From Mycobacterium montefiorense (lineage in GTDB: Bacteria > Actinomycetota > Actinomycetes > Mycobacteriales > Mycobacteriaceae): a DNA stretch of 64,000 bases. Position 1 is the stretch's first letter. The number at the start of each line of letters is the position of its first letter. The notes under the pieces were generated by a model, which made no database searches, was not told the DNA's origin, and was given only the letters and a program-made list of their open reading frames with translations. Positions 41,108-51,136 of this stretch are shown here, piece by piece. A program made the translations under genes and the position numbers. The stretch is taken from positions 62,083-126,082 of the forward strand of contig NZ_BFCH01000011.1 in assembly GCF_003112775.1 (NCBI RefSeq). Direction: 5' to 3'.

Positions 41108-41473
41108 TTACTGCATTTGGCACCGATTTTTGAAATCGGTCAGCGGCTGGCGAATCCCTTCGAGGTCGGCGTGCGCCTGCGGGTTGGCATCCATGTACTG
41201 CTTGAGCTGATCGCCAATCTCGCTGCGCGGCTGTCCTTTCAAGCTGGTGAAGTAGTCGTTGACGTCCGGATGGCTGAACAAATACACCGACGTCGCCGCG
41301 GCGACGCCAGAGGACACCTGAGCGAGATCGGCTGCCGTGCAGTTCGGTGGCGGCGCCGGTTCGGGGTCCGCTGCGGCTGAGCCGACGGCGGTGAACAGCA
41401 TGGCGGCGCTGATCGCGCCGGCCGCAATTCCGCCGACGACTGCGCGCGAAGTAGCGATTGCGAAAAACACCAT
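41108..41473 (-). CDS. Hemophore-like exported protein
   Basis: A 121-residue secreted protein. The signal peptide ends near AAADPEPAPPP. The mature domain is the roughly 75-residue helical mycobacterial hemophore-type fold with [36 protein letters not shown] and a closing Cys (NRCQMQ). Relatives such as Rv0203 bind haem; haem binding here is inferred. GGAGGAG lies upstream of ATG 41473. The next gene is divergent and shares the 171-bp promoter region. Confidence 0.75.
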   Translation of the reverse strand: MVFFAIATSRAVVGGIAAGAISAAMLFTAVGSAAADPEPAPPPNCTAADLAQVSSGVAAATSVYLFSHPDVNDYFTSLKGQPRSEIGDQLKQYMDANPQAHADLEGIRQPLTDFKNRCQMQ

Positions 41474-41644
41474 CGGTCACTCCTCCATCAGGTATTCGAA
41501 AACCCGCACGCAAACCATAAGCGGTTTTGGCGCGGCCCATGCAACAAATCCACTCATGTGGCAAAGGGGCAAAAGCCCGCCCCGGCAGGTACCGGGGTCG
41601 ATATACTCCAAATCTCTATCCGCCCAGCGCACAGGAGTTGTGAG

Positions 41645-41890
41645 ATGAATTGGCGCCGCTGGATCGGAGCACTGCTGGCAGTGCTGGCGATAGCCCCGAT
41701 TGCCGGAATCGTGGCCGCGACGGGATCTGCCGGGCAGGCCGAGGCCAGCGTGTGCGTCGGCGCGGGCCGACGTGTGTCAGTCAGTGGTTGCGCCAATGTC
41801 GCCGACGCGATCCAGCGCTACGTCCCGCCGCCGGCGGATTACGCGCCGATGCCGGAAGACCCTCCACCGCCGCCGCCCCCTCCCCCGTAA
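41645..41890 (+). CDS. Small exported Pro-rich protein
   Basis: An 81-residue protein. MNWRRWIGALLAVLAIAPIAG is a signal peptide or anchor. The mature part carries two Cys (SVCVG and SGCAN) and ends in a run of nine Pro. ATG 41645 follows AGGAGTTG. Function is unknown. Divergent from the hemophore-like gene. Confidence 0.6.
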   Translation: MNWRRWIGALLAVLAIAPIAGIVAATGSAGQAEASVCVGAGRRVSVSGCANVADAIQRYVPPPADYAPMPEDPPPPPPPPP

Positions 41891-42056
41891 TCACCCGGTC
41901 AGCCAAATCCGCTCTCCCAGGCGGCCGACGGACACGCCGCGCAGAGGTTCGCTACCTGCCGTTCAACCGCGGTGTGGCACCCTATGGATAACCCTTTACG
42001 ACCCCTCGTGACCGGCAAATACCGCGGCGATGAACCCCCTACGGAGCCGAATAAAA

Positions 42057-43622
42057 ATGCCAGAACCCTCGCGCCACCTGGAGGTGGAGCGCAAGTTCGA
42101 CGTCCTCGAATCCACGGTCTCACCGTCGTTTGAAGGCATCGCGGCGGTGGGCCGGGTGGAGCAGTTGCCGACGCAATCGCTGGACGCGATGTACTTCGAC
42201 ACCCAGACACAAGACCTCGCACGAAACAAGATCACACTGCGGCGCCGCACCGGTGGCCACGACGCGGGTTGGCACCTCAAATTGCCGGCCGGCCCCGACG
42301 CCCGCACCGAGATCCGCACACCCCTGGGGTCCGCGGACGACGACACCGTCCCCAGTCAGTTGTTGGACGTGGTGCTGGCGATCGTTCGTGACAGGCCGCT
42401 CAAACCGGTCGCCCGAATCACCACCCAACGCGAAAGTCAGGTGCTGTACAGCGTCCAGGGCGCACCGTTCGCGGAGTTCAGCAACGACCACGTCCGCGCA
42501 TGGTCGGCCGCCGGCACCGATAGTCCCGACTCGGAGCCCGTCGTGCAGGAGTGGCGCGAGTGGGAATTAGAGCTCGACGAATCACTTGGGGCGCCCGACG
42601 CCGAGCTGCTGAACCGGTTGAGTAACCGGCTTCTGGATGCTGGCGGCGAACCCGCCGGCCACGCATCCAAGCTCGCGCGGGTGCTCGGGACGACGTTGCC
42701 GTCCAACGGCACCCGGCCACCCGAAGACCCGGTGCAGCGCGCGGTGGCCGAACAGATCGACGAGCTGGTGGTGTGGGATCGCGCGGTGCGCGCCGACGTC
42801 GACGACTCGGTGCACCAAATGCGGGTCACCACCCGCAAGATCCGCAGCCTGCTGAAGGACGCGCAAGCGTCTTCGCGACTGTCTGAGGACACCCACGCCT
42901 GGGTGCTCGACGAACTGCGCGAGCTCGCCGGCGTTTTAGGCGTGGCACGCGACGCGGAGGTGCTCGAGCAGCGTTATGAGCAAGAGCTGGACCGGCTGTC
43001 GCCGGAGTTGGTGCGTGGACCGGTGTCCGAACGCCTGGTCGAGGGCGCCAAACGCCGCTATCAGGCGGGGTTGCGCCGGTCGTTGATGGCGATGCGGACA
43101 CAGCGCTACTTCCGGCTGCTCGACGCACTCGATTCGATAGTGGCCCAAAGCCCGGCCACCGCGTCTGGCGAACAACCGGCGCCGGTCACCATCGACGCCG
43201 CCTACAAAAAGGTGCGTAAAGCCGCAAAGGCGGCCGCCGAAGCTGAGCAGGCCGCCCTCCAGGATCACGTCGAGCCGTCCGCCGACGAGGACGATCAGGA
43301 CGACGAAGAGCACGATCGCGACGAGGCGCTGCACGTAATTCGCAAGCGCGCCAAGCGACTTCGTTATACCGCGGCAGCGACCGGCGCGGACGACGTGTCC
43401 AAGCAGGCAAAGGCCATCCAGTCGTTGCTCGGCGATCATCAAGACAGCGTGGTCAGCCGTGACCACCTCACTGTGCAGGCCGACGCCGCCTACGCCGCGG
43501 GTGAAGACACCTTCACCTACGGTCTGCTCTACCAGCAGGAGTCCGACCTAGCCGAGAGCTGCCGTCAGCAGCTCGACGCGGCCTTGCACAAGCTCGACAA
43601 GTCGGTGAAAAAAGCGCGCTGA
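42057..43622 (+). CDS. CYTH-CHAD domain protein (Rv2226-like)
   Basis: A 521-residue protein. The N-terminal CYTH triphosphate-tunnel domain (about 1-200) opens with the ExExK motif in HLEVERKFDV and has rows of Arg/Lys and Glu. The C-terminal CHAD domain (about 225-515) has conserved His in VHQMRVTTRKIRSLLK and HVIRKRAKRLRYTAAATG, separated by an acidic insert (EDDQDDEEHDRDE). CYTH enzymes hydrolyse triphosphates and CHAD binds polyphosphate, so it may act on inorganic triphosphate or polyphosphate. Start ATG 42057 follows ACGGAG. Confidence 0.88.
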   Translation: MPEPSRHLEVERKFDVLESTVSPSFEGIAAVGRVEQLPTQSLDAMYFDTQTQDLARNKITLRRRTGGHDAGWHLKLPAGPDARTEIRTPLGSADDDTVPSQLLDVVLAIVRDRPLKPVARITTQRESQVLYSVQGAPFAEFSNDHVRAWSAAGTDSPDSEPVVQEWREWELELDESLGAPDAELLNRLSNRLLDAGGEPAGHASKLARVLGTTLPSNGTRPPEDPVQRAVAEQIDELVVWDRAVRADVDDSVHQMRVTTRKIRSLLKDAQASSRLSEDTHAWVLDELRELAGVLGVARDAEVLEQRYEQELDRLSPELVRGPVSERLVEGAKRRYQAGLRRSLMAMRTQRYFRLLDALDSIVAQSPATASGEQPAPVTIDAAYKKVRKAAKAAAEAEQAALQDHVEPSADEDDQDDEEHDRDEALHVIRKRAKRLRYTAAATGADDVSKQAKAIQSLLGDHQDSVVSRDHLTVQADAAYAAGEDTFTYGLLYQQESDLAESCRQQLDAALHKLDKSVKKAR

Positions 43623-43634
43623 ACCGCGGCGGGG

Positions 43635-44048
<414 letters not shown>

Positions 44049-44146
44049 CACGAACACGGTACTCGCTGGTCAATCTCCTGGCCAGCGACCACCCCGGGGC
44101 CTATTCGACCATTGCCCAATAACAATGTTGGTGTCACGCTGTCGAG

Positions 44147-45319
44147 ATGACCGAAGCCGATGCTTACGTCGACCAGGCGGTGCGGGGCATCGCGGAGCCC
44201 CAGCCGATGTACAAGGCGCTGCGCGAGTCGACCCCGGTGTTCCGATCGCCACAGGCCGTCGTGCTCAGCCGCCTGGCCGATATCGAGATGGCGCTCAAAC
44301 ACACCGAACTGTTCTCGTCGAACATGGATGCGGTCGATCTGGGCAACGTTCGACCGCTGATTCCGCTGCAAATCGATCCGCCCGAGCACGCGAAGTACCG
44401 CCGCATCCTCGATCCGCTGTTCACTCCGCGCGAGATGGCCCGACGCGAGCCACTGGTCGCCGAGCTGGTGAACCAGATGATCGACCGCTTCGCCGGCCGG
44501 GGCGAATGCGACTTCCACGAGGAATTCGCGGTACCGCTGCCATGCACCGTTTTCCTGCAGTTGCTCGGCCTGCCATTGGCAGACCTCGACCAGTTTCTGC
44601 TGTGGAAGGACGGCGTGATCCGCCCCGAGGGCGACTCCGGGTATGACCGGCGCCATGAATCCACGGCACCGGTAGCCCAACAGATTTACGAGTACTTCGA
44701 CCGCGCCATCGACGACCACATCGCCAGCCCACGTGACGACGTACTGTCGTCGATGATCGCGGCCGAGGTCGCCGGCGAACCATTGTCGCGCGACGAGCTG
44801 CTCGACATCTGTTTCCTGTTCCTGATCGCAGGCCTGGACACCGTCACCGACTCACTCGACTGCTTCTTCGTCTACCTGGCGCAACACCCCGACCACCGTC
44901 ATCAGCTCGTCTCCGAGCCCGACGTCCTGCCGCATGCCATCGAAGAGTTATTGCGCTGGGAGACACCGGTTCCCGGAGTGGTTCGGATCGCCATGCAAGA
45001 CGTCGAGGTCGGCGGCTGCCCGATCAGCAAGGGCGAACGGGTCAGCCCGCTGCTCGGCGCGGCCAACACCGACCCCGCCGAGTTCCCCGACCCCGAGGTG
45101 GTGGATTTCAACCGCAGCCCGAACCGGCACCGCGCGTTCGGCGGCGGGCCACACCGCTGCCTTGGGTCGCATCTAGCCCGGATGGAGCTGCGCGTCGCAT
45201 TGCGCGAATTCCATCGGCGTATACCGGATTACGAGATCAAGCCCGGCACCGAGCTGACCTACACCGCGGCGCTGAGATCGGTGGAGTCGCTGCCGCTGAT
45301 CTTCGGAGTGCCCTCATGA
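44147..45319 (+). CDS. Cytochrome P450
   Basis: A 390-residue soluble P450. Haem-binding loop FGGGPHRCLGSHLAR with Cys338; I-helix AGLDTVTDS in which Asp-Thr replaces the usual Glu-Thr/Asp-Thr pair acceptably; K-helix ExxR in EELLRWETPVPG. It is a short bacterial-type CYP needing ferredoxin and a reductase. The substrate and CYP family number cannot be given from motif reading. The stop overlaps the start of the ferredoxin gene by 4 bp (ATGA), so the two form a redox pair. H37Rv has Rv2227 in this position instead. Confidence 0.94.
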   Translation: MTEADAYVDQAVRGIAEPQPMYKALRESTPVFRSPQAVVLSRLADIEMALKHTELFSSNMDAVDLGNVRPLIPLQIDPPEHAKYRRILDPLFTPREMARREPLVAELVNQMIDRFAGRGECDFHEEFAVPLPCTVFLQLLGLPLADLDQFLLWKDGVIRPEGDSGYDRRHESTAPVAQQIYEYFDRAIDDHIASPRDDVLSSMIAAEVAGEPLSRDELLDICFLFLIAGLDTVTDSLDCFFVYLAQHPDHRHQLVSEPDVLPHAIEELLRWETPVPGVVRIAMQDVEVGGCPISKGERVSPLLGAANTDPAEFPDPEVVDFNRSPNRHRAFGGGPHRCLGSHLARMELRVALREFHRRIPDYEIKPGTELTYTAALRSVESLPLIFGVPS

Positions 45320-45510
45320 CCCACGTGGAGGTCGACGCCGACCTGTGCACCGGCCACGGACGCTGCTACAGCCTGGCGCCCGACGTGTTCGACGCCGACG
45401 AAGTCGGCCACTCCGTGGTGCTCGTCGAGGACGTCTCGGGTGAGCTCGAAACGGAGGCCGTTGCCGGGCAGCGAAACTGCCCGGAGCAGGCAATCACGCT
45501 GTCGCGCTGA
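45316..45510 (+). CDS. 3Fe-4S ferredoxin (P450 redox partner)
   Basis: A 64-residue ferredoxin with CTGHGRC and a distal NCPEQAI. This is the CxxHxxC(x)nCP pattern of mycobacterial ferredoxins that serve P450s, with His in the variable position instead of a fourth Cys. It supplies electrons to the overlapping P450. ATG 45316 lies inside the P450 stop. Confidence 0.93.
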   Translation: MTHVEVDADLCTGHGRCYSLAPDVFDADEVGHSVVLVEDVSGELETEAVAGQRNCPEQAITLSR

Positions 45511-45557
45511 ATAGCTCAGCTGACTGCCCCGCCAAGGCGACGGCGGAATTTGGGCGC

Positions 45558-46148
45558 CTATTTGCGGGCGATCGCGTGCCATGCCATGTCGGCGATGGCC
45601 GCGGAGTAGTCGTCGTCGATGCGAGCATCCGAGTACAGCGCGCGAATGTTGATCGGCGCCAACACAATCTGCACGGCTGCCAACGTGCTTACCCCGTCCC
45701 GCAATTCCCCGCGGTCCCTGGCCCGATCTATCAGCCTGCGGACTACGGCGAAGCGTGCCCTCCAGAACATCATTCGGGTCTCTTCGTCGTGACGCCCACC
45801 GTGCCCCATCACCAGCGCGCGCAGGAAGGTGCGGCCGATCTCGGTGTTGATGCGTGCGGTGACATTCTGGGCCAATGCCTCCAGGTCTCCGCGCAACGAG
45901 CCGGTGTTTGTTGCCACATCCCAGGACTCGAGGTCGGCCAGCGCCGCATCGACGATCAGCCGTTGACGATCGCCCCAGTGGCGGTAAATCATCCCGGCAT
46001 CAAGGTGGTGGCGCTCGGCCAGGGCCTCGACACTGAAGCGTTCGACGCCCCAGCGGGCCAACTCGTCGAGCACCGCGGGCATTACCTGCGCCCGGACATC
46101 CGCCGGAACGGCGTCCGGCGATTCGTCGGGTTGTTGATCCGGCGGCAT
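45558..46148 (-). CDS. TetR-family transcriptional regulator
   Basis: A 196-residue regulator. Its N-terminal DNA-binding helices are ARWGVERFSVEALAERHHLD and AGMIYRHWGDRQRLIVDAAL. The C-terminal part is a helical ligand-binding domain (TetR_C-type). It is convergent with the P450-ferredoxin pair and may regulate it, though no operator was found. Start ATG 46148 gives an acidic Pro-rich leader (MPPDQQPDESPDAVP). Confidence 0.85.
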   Translation of the reverse strand: MPPDQQPDESPDAVPADVRAQVMPAVLDELARWGVERFSVEALAERHHLDAGMIYRHWGDRQRLIVDAALADLESWDVATNTGSLRGDLEALAQNVTARINTEIGRTFLRALVMGHGGRHDEETRMMFWRARFAVVRRLIDRARDRGELRDGVSTLAAVQIVLAPINIRALYSDARIDDDYSAAIADMAWHAIARK

Positions 46149-46164
46149 CTGTGGCTCCTAGCGG

Positions 46165-47286
46165 CTAAAGATAGCCTGTCTGATTCACGAGTCGCACCGA
46201 AGAGGCCCCGTCCGAATAGAACTCAGCAATACTCAAGGATGCCAGGTCGAGATGCATTCGGTACAGGATTTCGGGCCCGGCATCCAACGCGAGTCGTAAC
46301 AACATCTTGATCGGCGTGACATGCGATACGACGAGCACGGTGGCGCCCTGATAGCTGGCGATGATTCGTTCCCGCGCCCGGCACACCCGCTCGAGCGCGG
46401 CATCGAAACTCTCGCCACCCGGCGGCTCCGTGGCCGTGTCGCGCAGCCAGCGCGTATGTAGTTCGGGATCGCGTTCGGCGGCCTCGGCGAACGTCAGCCC
46501 CTCCCAGCCACCGAAGTCGGTCTCGATCAAGTCGTCGTCCACGGTCACGTCCAGGCCCAGTGCCTTGGCCGCCGCCGTCGCGGTGTCGTAGGCGCGTTGC
46601 AGTGGCGAGGCGACCACCGCGGCGATGCCGCCACGCTCGGCCAGATACCGCGCCGCGGCTTGCGCCTGCTGACGTCCCAGGTCCGTCAGCTCCGGGTTGC
46701 CGCGCCCGGAGTAGCGGCGCTGCACCGACAGCGCGGTTTGCCCATGGCGCAGCAACAGCATCCTGGTCGGCACGCCGCGGGCACCGGTCCAGCCGGGCGA
46801 CGAGGTCTGCGCCGCAGCGCTTTTGGTGGCCTCGGCTTTCGCGGGTTTGGCAACCACAGGCTCAGAATCGTCGGCAGCGACCTCGGCTGCGGCGTCCATC
46901 GCCTCGTTGGCCAGCCGATCGGCGTGCTTGTTGCGTGCACGCGGCATCCACGTGTAGCGGATCCAGTCGAACCGCGCCGCCAGCTTTCGGGCCTGAGCGT
47001 GTAACTCAATGAGGTCGGGATGCTTGACTTTCCACCGCCCGGACATCTGCTCCACCACCAACTTGGAGTCCATGAAGACATCGGCTTCACTGGCACCCAG
47101 CCGCACGGCGTCTTCCAAACCGGCTATCAGCCCACGATATTCGGCGACGTTGTTGGTCGCCCGGCCGATGGCCTGCTTACTTTCGGCCAGCACCGTCGCG
47201 CGGTCCTCGGCGTGCACCACCGCGCCGTATCCGGCCGGCCCCGGATTACCGCGAGACCCGCCATCGGCTTCAATGACTACCTTCAC
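46165..47286 (-). CDS. Bifunctional RNase HI / acid phosphatase (Rv2228c-like)
   Basis: A 373-residue fusion. Residues about 1-135 are RNase HI, with the first catalytic Asp in VVIEADGGSRGNPGPAGYG and the others in EYRGLIAGLEDA and VFMDSKLVVEQ. Residues about 170-373 are a histidine phosphatase with LLRHGQTALS and the second His in VLVVSHVTPIK. The phosphatase domain resembles CobC alpha-ribazole phosphatase and may act in cobalamin synthesis. GTG 47286 overlaps the stop of the upstream gene by 4 bp. Confidence 0.92.
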   Translation of the reverse strand: MKVVIEADGGSRGNPGPAGYGAVVHAEDRATVLAESKQAIGRATNNVAEYRGLIAGLEDAVRLGASEADVFMDSKLVVEQMSGRWKVKHPDLIELHAQARKLAARFDWIRYTWMPRARNKHADRLANEAMDAAAEVAADDSEPVVAKPAKAEATKSAAAQTSSPGWTGARGVPTRMLLLRHGQTALSVQRRYSGRGNPELTDLGRQQAQAAARYLAERGGIAAVVASPLQRAYDTATAAAKALGLDVTVDDDLIETDFGGWEGLTFAEAAERDPELHTRWLRDTATEPPGGESFDAALERVCRARERIIASYQGATVLVVSHVTPIKMLLRLALDAGPEILYRMHLDLASLSIAEFYSDGASSVRLVNQTGYL

Positions 47287-48020
47287 CGCGCGGGCCCCTT
47301 GACGCGCAACAAGATCGCCCCGCATTCCGGGCAACGCACCACGTCGTCGTCGGCGGCCGCTGAGATGCGTGCCAGTTCACCCCGATCGATCTCGATCCGG
47401 CAGGCCCCGCACCGGTGCCCCAGCAGCGGCCCGGCACCCGGTCCTCCGCCGGCGCGTTGTCGTTCGTAAAGGGCAGACAGAACGGGGTCCAGTGCCGCGA
47501 CCAACGTGTCACGCCGCGACGCGTGGTCCTCACGTGTCTCATCGATTTCGGCCATAGCGGCGTCGAGGGCCTGCTGCGCGCCGGCCAGGTCGGACTGCAG
47601 CGTTTCGATGACACCCTGCTCGGTGGTCCGCTGGCCCTGCAACTCCTCACGGCGTTCCATGACTTCCAGCAGCGAATCTTCCAGGCTGCTCTGACGGCGG
47701 ACCAGAGTTTCCAGCTCGTGCTGCAGATCCGTCAACTGCTTGGCATCGGTTGCCCCCGACGTGAGCAACGACCGGTCGCGGTCTTCGCGCTGACGCACCG
47801 ACGCGATCTCCGACTCGTACCGAGACACCTGCGCGTCCAAGTCCTCCAATGCGATTCCCACCGTGCCCAGCCGGTCGTTGGCGGCGTCGTGTTCAGCACG
47901 CATCCGCTCAATGGCCTCGCGCTGCGGCAAGCGAGTCGCCCGGTGTGCGATCCGGGACAGCTCGGCGTCGAGCTCGGACAACTCTAACAGCGAAAGTTGC
48001 TGTGCTACTTCTGCTTTCAT
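47283..48020 (-). CDS. Coiled-coil zinc-ribbon protein (Rv2229c-like)
   Basis: A 245-residue protein, the same length as Rv2229c. A long helical coiled coil spans about residues 1-190, rich in Glu, Arg, Leu and Gln. A C-terminal zinc ribbon carries CGACRIEID and CPECGAIL, giving four Cys ligands. The fold resembles bacterial CT398/HP0958-type proteins. The role is unknown. It overlaps the RNase HI gene by 4 bp, so nucleic-acid binding linked to RNase H is plausible but unproven. ATG 48020 is chosen. Confidence 0.85.
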   Translation of the reverse strand: MKAEVAQQLSLLELSELDAELSRIAHRATRLPQREAIERMRAEHDAANDRLGTVGIALEDLDAQVSRYESEIASVRQREDRDRSLLTSGATDAKQLTDLQHELETLVRRQSSLEDSLLEVMERREELQGQRTTEQGVIETLQSDLAGAQQALDAAMAEIDETREDHASRRDTLVAALDPVLSALYERQRAGGGPGAGPLLGHRCGACRIEIDRGELARISAAADDDVVRCPECGAILLRVKGPAR

Positions 48021-49165
48021 GATTGATCTCCACATGTCTGGTGGCCTGGGTGCTCCATGTTCCAAGGGTCGGTGCGCGTGGTGGATACGCGCACCGGCAG
48101 CGCCTCCCCGAAGCGGGACCGCAGCACCTCGGCGGCTTGTGCGCACCAAGGGAATTCGCTGGCCCAGTGCGCGACGTCGATCAGCGAAACCTGCGAGGCC
48201 CGGCGATGCTCATCGGCGGGGTGATGGCGCAGGTCGGCTGTCAGATAGGCCTGCACATCGGCGCGGGCCGCAATGCTCAGCAGCGAATCCCCCGCGCCCC
48301 CGCAGACCGCGACCCGCGACACCACGCTGTCGGGGTCGCCGGAGGCCCGCACGCCAGCGGATGTCTGCGGCAACGCGGCGCCAACGCGCGAGACGAAGGT
48401 GCGCAACGATTCGGGTTGGGACAGCGTGCCGATGCGGCCCAACCCGGCGTCGCCGGGCAACGGCACCAGAGCGAAGACGTCGAACGCGGGCTCTTCATAC
48501 GGGTGTGCGGCGCGCATCGCCGCCAGCACCGCTGCCCGGACCCGCGCGGGTGCGATGACCTCGACCCGGTCCTCGTCCACGCGCTCGACGGTGCCGACGG
48601 TGCCCACCGCGGGTGTCGCCCCGTCGTGCGGCAGGAACTGCCCGATACCGCTGACGCTCCAGCTGCAGTGCGAGTAGTCGCCGATCTGGCCGGCGCCGGC
48701 CTCAAACATGGCCGTCTGCACCGCTTCTGTGTTTTTCCGCGGCACATAGATGACCCACTTGTCGAGATCAGCCGTGTCCGACAGCGGTTCGAGCACTGCT
48801 TCGACGGTGAGGCCGAGGGCGTGCGCCAGGGCGTCGGAGACGCCGGGTGATGCCGAATCGGCATTGGTGTGCGCGGTGAACAGCGAACGCCCATTTCGGA
48901 TCAACCGATGCACAAGCGCACCCTTGGGCGTGCTGGCCGCAACCGTATCGACCCCGCGCAGCAACAGCGGGTGATGAGCCAGCAGTAAGCCCGCTTCGGG
49001 GACTTCGTCGACGACCGCCGGTGTCGCGTCAACGGCGACCGTGACCGACTCCACCATGTCGTCGGGGTCGCCGCACACCAGTCCGACCGAATCCCACGCT
49101 TGGGCAAGCCGAGGCGGGTAAGCCTCATCCAGCACTTCGATCACGTCGGATAGCCGTGCACTCAC
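48017..49165 (-). CDS. NIF3/YbgI-family metal-binding protein
   Basis: A 382-residue protein (Rv2230c family), annotated in databases as GTP cyclohydrolase 1 type 2 homologue. Metal-binding His are in [12 protein letters not shown] and [10 protein letters not shown]. The C-terminal copy is in [17 protein letters not shown]-like insert lies in the middle. The biochemical role is unsettled. GTG 49165 overlaps the cobC stop by 4 bp, and the stop overlaps the next gene by 4 bp. Confidence 0.88.
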   Translation of the reverse strand: MSARLSDVIEVLDEAYPPRLAQAWDSVGLVCGDPDDMVESVTVAVDATPAVVDEVPEAGLLLAHHPLLLRGVDTVAASTPKGALVHRLIRNGRSLFTAHTNADSASPGVSDALAHALGLTVEAVLEPLSDTADLDKWVIYVPRKNTEAVQTAMFEAGAGQIGDYSHCSWSVSGIGQFLPHDGATPAVGTVGTVERVDEDRVEVIAPARVRAAVLAAMRAAHPYEEPAFDVFALVPLPGDAGLGRIGTLSQPESLRTFVSRVGAALPQTSAGVRASGDPDSVVSRVAVCGGAGDSLLSIAARADVQAYLTADLRHHPADEHRRASQVSLIDVAHWASEFPWCAQAAEVLRSRFGEALPVRVSTTRTDPWNMEHPGHQTCGDQS

Positions 49166-50229
49166 CGCTGCCTCCCGCTGTTCGAGACGGGCATGGACTC
49201 CGAGATCGCTTGGACCAGCAGCGGCCATTCCGGGCGTACCGCGGCCCGCAGATACCGCTCGTCCAGGCCGACGAAGGTGTCACACCGGCGCACCGCAATC
49301 CCTTTGTCGTGCAGACTCTTTCGTATCTGAACGGCATCGGGGCAACGGAACAGCACAAACGGGGCCTGGCCGTCGGCCACGTCGGCGCCCATCGACATCA
49401 GACCGGCCACCATCTCGGTGCGCAGTTGAGCCAGCCGCACCGCGTCGGCTTGGGCGTCGGCGACCGCGTCAGCGGCAGAGCAGGCGACGATGGCCGTCAA
49501 CTGCAGCGTGCCCACCGGCCAGTGCGCGCGCGCAGCGGTCAACCGCGCCAACACCTCTGGCGCGCCAAGGGCGTAGCCCACCCGCAAACCGGCTAGCGCC
49601 CAGGTCTTGGTCAGGCTGCGCAGCACCAGCACGTCAGGCAACGAGTCAGCGGCGAGCGACTCCAGCTCACCTGGAGCCGAATCCGCGAAAGCCTCGTCGA
49701 CCACCAGGATCCGCCCGGGCCGGCGCAACGCGAGAAGCTGCTCGCGGCGGTGCAGCACCGAGGTGGGGTTGGTCGGATTGCCCACCACCACGAGGTCGGC
49801 ATCGTCGGGGACCATCCCGGCCTGCAAAGCGCCATCGAGGACGAAGGGCGGCTCGAGGACGACGTGATGCACCGGCACTCCGGCCGCGCTCAGCGCGACG
49901 GCCGGCTCGGTGAACGAGGGCGCGATGACCGCCGCTCGCCGGGGCCGCAGGCTGGGCAGCAAGGCGAACCCCTCCGCGGCCCCGGCCAGCGGCAGTACCT
50001 CGTCGCGATCCCGCCCGTGCCGCAGCGCGACCGCGCCTTGCGCCCGGTGCAGGTCTTCGACGCTGGGGTAGCGCGCCAGGTCCGGCAACCGTGCGGCCAG
50101 CTGTTCGATCAGCCATTGCGGCGGCTGCGCATGACGGACGTTGACCGCGAAATCCAGCATTCCCGGCGCGGCGGCCTGATCACCGTGATACCGCGCCGTC
50201 ACCAGCGGGCTCGGGTCCGGACTCGCCAT
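49162..50229 (-). CDS. cobC: CobC: PLP-dependent aminotransferase-like (threonine-phosphate decarboxylase type)
   Basis: A 355-residue class I/II aminotransferase-fold protein (Rv2231c). The PLP lysine is in [15 protein letters not shown]. Other markers are LDFAVNVRH at the N-terminus, [13 protein letters not shown] and VVDEAFAD. By homology it makes the aminopropanol phosphate arm of cobalamin. It heads a chain of four genes joined by 4-bp overlaps (cobC, NIF3, zinc-ribbon, RNase HI-phosphatase). Start ATG 50229. The vapBC16 pair found near here in H37Rv is absent. Confidence 0.88.
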   Translation of the reverse strand: MASPDPSPLVTARYHGDQAAAPGMLDFAVNVRHAQPPQWLIEQLAARLPDLARYPSVEDLHRAQGAVALRHGRDRDEVLPLAGAAEGFALLPSLRPRRAAVIAPSFTEPAVALSAAGVPVHHVVLEPPFVLDGALQAGMVPDDADLVVVGNPTNPTSVLHRREQLLALRRPGRILVVDEAFADSAPGELESLAADSLPDVLVLRSLTKTWALAGLRVGYALGAPEVLARLTAARAHWPVGTLQLTAIVACSAADAVADAQADAVRLAQLRTEMVAGLMSMGADVADGQAPFVLFRCPDAVQIRKSLHDKGIAVRRCDTFVGLDERYLRAAVRPEWPLLVQAISESMPVSNSGRQR

Positions 50230-50473
50230 TCGAGAAACACTAGTGCGCCGCCGGACAGCGGATCATCGGGCGGGCGGCGACTACGGCTGCTTGTCGATTT
50301 TGCCGGCGAGTTGTTGCGCACCGTCAGAGCCCGCTGAAAGCTGATGGTCATCGCACCGGGCTGGCCATTCATGCCGAGAATCGTCGTCGGTGTGACGCTC
50401 AAGGTTCCGTTGACATTGCCTGAAGAAAGCCAGCCCGCTGCGGCGCCATCACCCCGTAACCGACAATGGTGAG

Positions 50474-51136
50474 GTGACAGGCACAGCCTCGCTGGCTCAG
50501 CTGGTGATCTTCGATCTCGACGGCACCCTGACCGATTCCGCGGAAGGGATCGTGACCAGCTTCCTGCATGCACTGAGCCACGTCGGTGCGCCGGTGCCCG
50601 AGGGCGATCTGGCCGCCTGGATCGTCGGCCCGCCGATGGACGAAACGTTCCAGACGATGGGCCTTGGCGAGGATGCCGACGCGGCGTTCCTGGCATTCCG
50701 AGCCGAGTACGGCGCCCGGGGCTGGGCGATCAACAGCCTGTTCGACGGGATCGAGACTCTGCTGGCCGATCTGCGGGCTGCCGGGGTGCGGCTGGCTGTG
50801 GCCACCTCCAAGCTGGAACCGACGGCCCGTCGCATCCTCGCCCACTTCGATCTCGACCAGTATTTCGAGGTCATCGCCGGCGCATGCCCGGACGGGTCGC
50901 GCAGCAGCAAGGAGGAGGTGCTGGCCCACGCACTTTCTCAGCTGCAGCCGCTACCCGAGCGCGTGCTGATGGTTGGCGACCGCAGCCACGACGTCGATGG
51001 CGCGGCCGCGCACGGCATCGACACCGTCGTCGTCGGCTGGGGCTACGGCAAGGCCGATTTCGCCGACGGCTTCGCCGCGACCGGCGTGACACATGCCGCG
51101 ACCATCTCCGAGCTGCGGAGGGCGCTGGGTGTCTGA
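50474..51136 (+). CDS. ptkA: HAD-family protein PtkA (short form)
   Basis: A 220-residue HAD-superfamily protein with the DxD motif in VIFDLDGTLTDS (D14, D16), VATSKLEP and VLMVGDRSHDVDGA. In M. tuberculosis, PtkA (Rv2232) is reported as a tyrosine kinase of PtpA and is about 291 residues with a disordered N-terminal extension. Here the frame closes at a TGA upstream with no other start, so the extension is absent. It may act as a phosphatase or kinase. Its stop overlaps the ptpA GTG start by 8 bp. Confidence 0.88.
   Translation: MTGTASLAQLVIFDLDGTLTDSAEGIVTSFLHALSHVGAPVPEGDLAAWIVGPPMDETFQTMGLGEDADAAFLAFRAEYGARGWAINSLFDGIETLLADLRAAGVRLAVATSKLEPTARRILAHFDLDQYFEVIAGACPDGSRSSKEEVLAHALSQLQPLPERVLMVGDRSHDVDGAAAHGIDTVVVGWGYGKADFADGFAATGVTHAATISELRRALGV

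Noticed and set aside
50230..50473. Possible gene remnant between cobC and ptkA, including a minus-strand frame ending AQQLAGKIDKQP
   Set aside because: No ATG, GTG or TTG in the frame before a stop, and no recognised family. It is also not the vapBC16 pair seen near this place in H37Rv.
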